Below are positions 59,817 to 64,000 of a stretch of 64,000 bases of DNA, piece by piece. The stretch is from JANRLF01 sp033762815 (GTDB taxonomy: Bacteria; Bacteroidota; Bacteroidia; Chitinophagales; CAIOSU01): positions 186,001 through 250,000 of the forward strand of contig JANRLF010000006.1 in assembly GCA_033762815.1 (NCBI GenBank), written 5' to 3'. The notes beneath the pieces were generated by a model. That model was not told where the DNA came from. It ran no database searches and saw only the letters and a list, made by a program, of their open reading frames with translations. The position numbers were made by a program, and so were the translations under genes. Position 1 is the stretch's first letter. Every line of letters starts with the position of its first letter.

Positions 59817-61088
59817 TTACTTAATGAAATCGAAACCAGTATAGGCCCTGAGGGCTTCAGGTACTTTTATGCCATCGGGCATTTGGTTGTTCTCCAATAA
59901 TGCTGCTACTATGCGAGGCAATGCCAATGCACTGCCATTCAAGGTATGGACCAATTCTGTTTTTTTGTCTCCGGTTCTATACCTAATCTTCATCCGGTTA
60001 CTTTGGAAAGTTTCAAAGTTGGAGACAGAACTTACTTCCAACCACCTTTCCTGAGCGGCGGAATACACTTCAAAGTCATAGGTAAGTGCTGAAGAAAAGC
60101 TCATATCGCCCCCGCAAAGTCGCAAAATGCGGTAAGGCAATTCCAGTTTTTTCAGCAAATCTTCAACATGCGCCAGCATTTCTTCCAGGGTTTCGTACGA
60201 TTTTTCGGGGCGTTGGAATTGTACAATCTCCACTTTATCAAATTGGTGCACCCTATTGAGTCCCCTCACGTCCTTGCCGTATGAGCCAGCCTCTCTTCTA
60301 AAACAAGGAGAATAGGCGCATAGCTTTATGGGCAATTCATCCTCACTGAGAATTTCATTGCGGTAAATATTGGTTACGGGCACCTCTGCCGTGGGTATCA
60401 TGTACAGTTTATCCAAAGGCATATGGTACATTTGCCCTTCCTTATCGGGCAATTGGCCCGTTCCAAAAGCGGTGTCCTCATTTACCATATAGGGAGGAAT
60501 CACTTCAGTGTAACCCGCACGGGTGGCATGGTCAAGGAAAAAACTGATTAAGGCTCGTTGCAACCGAGCACCCTTACCAATGTAAACTGGAAAACCGGCA
60601 CCGGTTATTTTTGTGCCCAAGGCCAAATCGATAATACGGTATTGTTCTATCAAGTCCCAATGCGATTTGGCATCAGGGTTCAGTTTGGGCAACTCATCGG
60701 GCCCTTTCATTACCAAATTATGCTCAGGTGTCTTGCCATCAGGTACGGAAGAATGGGGAAGATTAGGCAATAACACCAGGTTATCATAAAGCTGTTGTTC
60801 CAAAGTTTCCAGTTCTTCTTCCAGCTTTTTGCTCTCCTCCTTCAATAAGGGGATACGTTGCTTGAATTGCTCGGCCTCTTCACGCTTGCCTTGACCAAAC
60901 AATTGCCCTATTTCCTTGCTAATACTGTTTTGCCTGGCCAAGTTGTCGTCCAGCGATTGTTTCAGCCGCTTGCGCTTATCGTCCAGTTCAATGATAGTAT
61001 CTACTTTCTCCAAATCGGTAAAGAACTTTTTCTGGAGCCCTTCCTTCACCGCTTCCCTGTTCTTGGCGATATAATTTACCTGTAGCAT
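59817..61088 (-). CDS. serS: Seryl-tRNA synthetase
   Basis: A 423-residue class II synthetase. An N-terminal coiled coil (NREAVKEGLQKKFFTDLEKVD, KLEEELETLEQQL) precedes the catalytic domain with SFFLDHATRAGYTEVIPPYMVNE, TAEVPVTNIYRNEIL, motif 2 SPCFRREAGSYGKDVRGLNRVHQFDKVE, and motif 3 NGSALALPRIVAALLEN. It charges tRNA-Ser and tRNA-Sec. The ATG at 61088 (MLQVNYI) is the conserved start; an extension to 61130 is not conserved. It diverges from rho across a 313-bp region. Confidence 0.96.
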   Translation of the reverse strand: MLQVNYIAKNREAVKEGLQKKFFTDLEKVDTIIELDDKRKRLKQSLDDNLARQNSISKEIGQLFGQGKREEAEQFKQRIPLLKEESKKLEEELETLEQQLYDNLVLLPNLPHSSVPDGKTPEHNLVMKGPDELPKLNPDAKSHWDLIEQYRIIDLALGTKITGAGFPVYIGKGARLQRALISFFLDHATRAGYTEVIPPYMVNEDTAFGTGQLPDKEGQMYHMPLDKLYMIPTAEVPVTNIYRNEILSEDELPIKLCAYSPCFRREAGSYGKDVRGLNRVHQFDKVEIVQFQRPEKSYETLEEMLAHVEDLLKKLELPYRILRLCGGDMSFSSALTYDFEVYSAAQERWLEVSSVSNFETFQSNRMKIRYRTGDKKTELVHTLNGSALALPRIVAALLENNQMPDGIKVPEALRAYTGFDFIK

Positions 61089-61401
61089 ATCATTATTTTG
61101 TGCGCACAAAGATAGCATTTGGGCGCCCACTTATTTTATACCATTAGCATCACAATAAAACTTTTCACCTTGCGTCTTCGTATAAGAAGCTATATTGGCA
61201 CTAATTATGCTTAGTTAATTTTTGGGCGGAAAGTTGGCGGAAAAGAAAACTTTGTGTAATCTTGCTGTCAATTAGTCTTACCTCATCAGTCTTTTTCAAG
61301 GATACTGATTCCATTAAAAGTTTAAGTTTAGAAACACAAAAACCAAGGCCTGCGTACAGCAGACTTCTGAAAAAACCCACTATTCATAATCCCATTCACA
61401 T
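61089..61401. other. Divergent serS-rho intergenic region
   Basis: 313 bp without a gene. It should hold both promoters: a TTTGTGTAATCTTG stretch at 61251-61264 lies on the rho side, about 140 nt upstream of its ATG, leaving a long rho leader. A short CTTC-gtataa-GAAG palindrome occurs near 61178. I see no recognised riboswitch. The long leader could host Rho autoregulation, but nothing in the sequence proves that. Confidence 0.4.
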
Positions 61402-63117
61402 ATGTACGACATTTTGCAGTTAAATGATATGCTAGTGCCCGAGCTAAAAGATATTGCCGAGCGCTTGAATATCCCCAATTTTAAGAAACTCGATAAGCAA
61501 GACCTGATTTATAAGATATTGGACGAGCAGGCAGTAAATCCTGATAAGACAAAAAGCGCTCAAAGTAAACCGGCCGAAACTGCCAAAGTGGAAAGGCCCA
61601 AAGAAAACGACAGGGAAAACAAGGATAGGGGCAACCGCAAATCAACACAGCCACGTAGGCGTACACCCATCAACAAAGAGCGGCAGGAAGAGCCAAGCGA
61701 AACAGCAACTGTTGCCCCAAGTAAACCCACAGTAGCTGCCAAGCCGGTGGCCGCAAAAGCAGAACAGGCCCAAGCGGCTGATTTGTTCGATGCACCAATA
61801 GCAAACTACGAGGAAGACGAAACACTGGCCATAGAAATACCAAAGGACGATACCATTGTTACTGCCCCCATCACTGAAGTGGCACCAGATGCTGAACAAA
61901 ATGGAGAAGTGCTTCCTAATCAAGAGAACAAGTTCAGGCAGCAACGCGATGGCAATCGCAACCAACAGCAACAACGTAAAGAAACTAGCTTCAATGTAGA
62001 ATTTGATGGCGTTATTAGTGCGGAAGGCGTGTTGGAAATGATGCCAGATGGATATGGTTTCCTTCGCTCTTCTGATTACAACTACCTATCATCGCCCGAT
62101 GACGTCTATGTGTCACCTTCGCAAATCAAATTGTTTGGTTTGAAGACCGGGGATACCGTTAACGGTGCGGTTCGTCCGCCGAAAGAAGGCGAAAAATATT
62201 TTGCCTTGTTAAAGGTGGATACCATCAATGGCCGTTTGCCTAAAGATGTGCGCGATAGGGTACCTTTCGATTACTTGACCCCACTTTTCCCGCAGGAGAA
62301 ATTGAATCTTTTCAGCGAAACGGACAATTACTCCATGCGCTTAATGGATTTATTTACCCCTATCGGTAAAGGACAGCGCGGATTGATAGTAGCCCAGCCT
62401 AAAACGGGTAAAACCATGTTGTTGAAAGCAGTGGCCAACGCTATTGCCAGAAACCACCCTGAAGTTTACCTTATCATATTGTTGATTGACGAACGCCCGG
62501 AAGAGGTGACCGATATGAAGCGCAGCGTAAAGGCTGAGGTAGTAGCTTCTACCTTTGACGAACCTGCGGAAAAACACGTGAAAGTTTCTACTATTGCTTT
62601 GCAAAAAGCAAAACGATTGGTAGAAAGTGGCCACGATGTGGTTATCCTTTTGGATTCCATCACCCGTTTAGCCAGGGCTCACAATACGGTAGCACCTGCC
62701 TCCGGTAAAGTGCTTTCAGGTGGTGTGGAGGCCAATGCCTTGCATAAGCCCAAGCAATTTTTTGGTGCGGCCCGTAAAATTGAAAACGGTGGTTCGCTCA
62801 CCATTCTTGCCACCGCATTGACCGATACCGGTTCGAAAATGGACGAAGTAATCTTCGAGGAATTTAAGGGAACGGGCAATATGGAACTGCAATTGGATCG
62901 TAAGCTTTCCAACAAACGCATTTATCCGGCTATCGATGTTACGGCATCCAGCACCCGTCGCGAGGATTTGTTGTTGGATAGGGATATTTTACAAAAGATG
63001 TGGATACTGCGCAACCACTTGGCCGATATGAATACGGAAGAGGCCATGAACTTCTTGTTGCAAAATATGCGCGGCACCAAATCGAACGAAGAGTTTTTGA
63101 TTTCCATGAACGGATAA
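61402..63117 (+). CDS. rho: Transcription termination factor Rho with long N-terminal insertion
   Basis: A 571-residue Rho. A Rho-N helix domain (MLVPELKDIAERLNIPNFKKLDKQDLIYKIL) is followed by a disordered, charged and Gln/Asn-rich insertion (residues about 50-200), the RNA-binding cold-shock domain (PDGYGFLRSSDYNYLSSPDDVYVSPSQIKLF), and the ATPase with Walker A PKTGKT (333-338), Walker B VVILLDS (Asp418) and R-loop/Q-loop regions up to RKLSNKRIYPAIDV. It terminates transcription by RNA-dependent ATP hydrolysis as a hexamer. The insertion is typical of the phylum and makes it longer than the roughly 420 residues of E. coli Rho. Confidence 0.95.
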   Translation: MYDILQLNDMLVPELKDIAERLNIPNFKKLDKQDLIYKILDEQAVNPDKTKSAQSKPAETAKVERPKENDRENKDRGNRKSTQPRRRTPINKERQEEPSETATVAPSKPTVAAKPVAAKAEQAQAADLFDAPIANYEEDETLAIEIPKDDTIVTAPITEVAPDAEQNGEVLPNQENKFRQQRDGNRNQQQQRKETSFNVEFDGVISAEGVLEMMPDGYGFLRSSDYNYLSSPDDVYVSPSQIKLFGLKTGDTVNGAVRPPKEGEKYFALLKVDTINGRLPKDVRDRVPFDYLTPLFPQEKLNLFSETDNYSMRLMDLFTPIGKGQRGLIVAQPKTGKTMLLKAVANAIARNHPEVYLIILLIDERPEEVTDMKRSVKAEVVASTFDEPAEKHVKVSTIALQKAKRLVESGHDVVILLDSITRLARAHNTVAPASGKVLSGGVEANALHKPKQFFGAARKIENGGSLTILATALTDTGSKMDEVIFEEFKGTGNMELQLDRKLSNKRIYPAIDVTASSTRREDLLLDRDILQKMWILRNHLADMNTEEAMNFLLQNMRGTKSNEEFLISMNG

Positions 63118-63142
63118 CAACTCCTGATTTTATACATTACTG

Positions 63143-63167
63143 AAAGGCCTCCCTATTGGGGGCCTTT
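63143..63167 (+). terminator. Terminator after rho
   Basis: AAAGGCCtCCC-tatt-GGGGGCCTTTT: a 7-bp plus 3-bp stem with one bulge, followed by T-rich sequence. It lies 26 nt after the rho stop codon. Confidence 0.8.
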
Positions 63168-63491
63168 TGTGTTATAGGATTATTAAGCATAAAGGGCTAT
63201 CTATCTTGATTATTGTAATCGTTTGTAATGTGAAACACGCACATTACAAACAAGAAACACAAACTTGCAATTTCTTAATTATAATATGTTGATTGTTTAC
63301 CTATTCTTTGCGACTTCTCCTATTGCCTAATTTCCAATAAAATGCAGGCCCCCTCTTGATTTAACCCAATATTAACGCTAACTTGTCATGCTTTACATTT
63401 TGGCAACAATTAAATAACCTTCCTTTTTTCGCAATTGATTATGCAAAAAATTGGGCTTTTCACCATTTCTTATTCAAGAAACACCTCTTTT
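63168..63491. other. AT-rich gene-free leader of the last gene
   Basis: About 320 bp, very AT-rich, with no coding frame, RNA gene or long repeat. It presumably holds the promoter for the secreted protein at 63492. I could not fix a convincing -7/-33 pair. Confidence 0.4.
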
Positions 63492-64000
63492 ATGAATTTT
63501 AATTTTTACCAAATGGCCAAGATAGGCATAGCTTATTTGGCAATCACATTATGCATGCTGTCTGCGAATGAAACTTTGGCACAGGCGAATGGTGATTACC
63601 GAACGCAGGCAAGTGGCAACTGGAACAGTACAACGACCTGGCAAACTTATAGCGGGGGTGCTTGGGGTCCGGCCGCTGTAACTCCTACCAACACCAACGG
63701 TGTTATTACCATTTCACATAATGTGACAGTCACTGCCAACGTCTCCGCCGACCAAGTGACCGTGGATGCAGGTGCCAGCGTAACAGTGAACACGGGTGTT
63801 ACCTGGACGTTAGCCAATGGCACCGGTACAGACCTGACGGTGAACGGGACAGTGACCAACACTGGAACTATTACTTTTACGGGTAATGCCGCCTTTAATA
63901 GTGGAGCACTATACAATCATAATATCAACAGCCTTACCTTGCCCACCAGTGCCAATGCCACATGGGCCAACGATGCGACCATCAGCATCAATGGAATCAC
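63492..64000 (+). CDS. Secreted repetitive beta-rich protein, N-terminal part (runs off window)
   Basis: The ATG at 63492 opens a frame that stays open to the window end (169 codons visible). A signal peptide (IGIAYLAITLCMLSANETLAQ) is followed by DYRTQASGNWNSTTTWQTY and a Thr/Asn/Val-rich stretch with a right-handed beta-helix-like rhythm (ISHNVTVTANVSADQVTVDAG, GTGTDLTVNGTVTNTGTITFTG). This opening is typical of very long T9SS-exported adhesins or surface proteins, which would normally end in a sorting domain beyond the window. Function unknown. Confidence 0.8.
   Translation, partial: MNFNFYQMAKIGIAYLAITLCMLSANETLAQANGDYRTQASGNWNSTTTWQTYSGGAWGPAAVTPTNTNGVITISHNVTVTANVSADQVTVDAGASVTVNTGVTWTLANGTGTDLTVNGTVTNTGTITFTGNAAFNSGALYNHNINSLTLPTSANATWANDATISINGI

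Noticed and set aside
1..64000. tRNA, rRNA or insertion sequence
   Set aside because: Read on both strands for tRNA-like arms, rRNA blocks and transposase motifs; none were convincing by eye.

Overview
The window comes from a bacterium of the phylum Bacteroidota, probably a Chitinophagia- or Sphingobacteriia-like free-living member. The evidence is a set of phylum-specific genes: type IX secretion/gliding components (GldJ, PorP/SprF, PorU, PorV, a PorE-like OmpA protein), two proteins ending in gliding-associated (CHU_C, type B) sorting domains, a TonB-dependent receptor paired with a DUF4249 lipoprotein, a long-insert Rho, FISUMP and PepSY-like lipoproteins, and -7 boxes of the TAnnTTTG kind close to start codons. 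I see no rRNA, tRNA, CRISPR array or intact insertion sequence.

Layout. 0-8 kb: end of a TPR/RMD-like gene, a GSCFA protein, a YHS lipoprotein, a minus-strand run of a sodium/solute symporter, an M16 peptidase pair and a type B secreted protein. 8-10.3 kb: a plant-type glucuronokinase homologue coupled to a GalU-like uridylyltransferase, which together could turn free glucuronate into UDP-glucuronate. 10.3-18.7 kb is the accessory part: a 1.2-kb gene-free block of nested repeats with two 11-bp arrays; lipoproteins; a caspase-like/FISUMP fusion lying between direct repeats; a copper-type cluster (MbnH-like di-haem cytochrome, MbnP-like protein, small Cys-rich membrane protein) lying between copies of a second repeat; and a toxin-antitoxin remnant with an intact antitoxin and a PIN toxin cut to 19 codons.

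18.7-32 kb is the type IX secretion region: the PorE-like protein, PhoX-type phosphatase, MurF, PepSY-like lipoprotein, GldJ and PorP/SprF on one side, PorU and PorV divergently on the other. 32-46 kb is mostly housekeeping and envelope: TerC, ExbB/ExbD, an NTF2-like protein, dihydrolipoyl dehydrogenase, an MsbA-like ABC exporter, RbfA, a LolC/E-like permease, an NAD-dependent epimerase, AnmK, a cytochrome c lipoprotein, a 945-residue PKD surface protein and an alpha/beta hydrolase. 46-64 kb: two amidohydrolase-family proteins with a DinB-like protein, a TMTC-like membrane/TPR protein, the TonB receptor and its DUF4249 partner, thioredoxin reductase, an unrecognised conserved protein coupled to a 3-methyladenine glycosylase, SerS, Rho, and the start of a secreted repetitive protein that runs off the window.

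Many neighbouring genes are translationally coupled (ATGA, TAATG or TTGA overlaps). Several genes have no ATG start and appear to use TTG or GTG.
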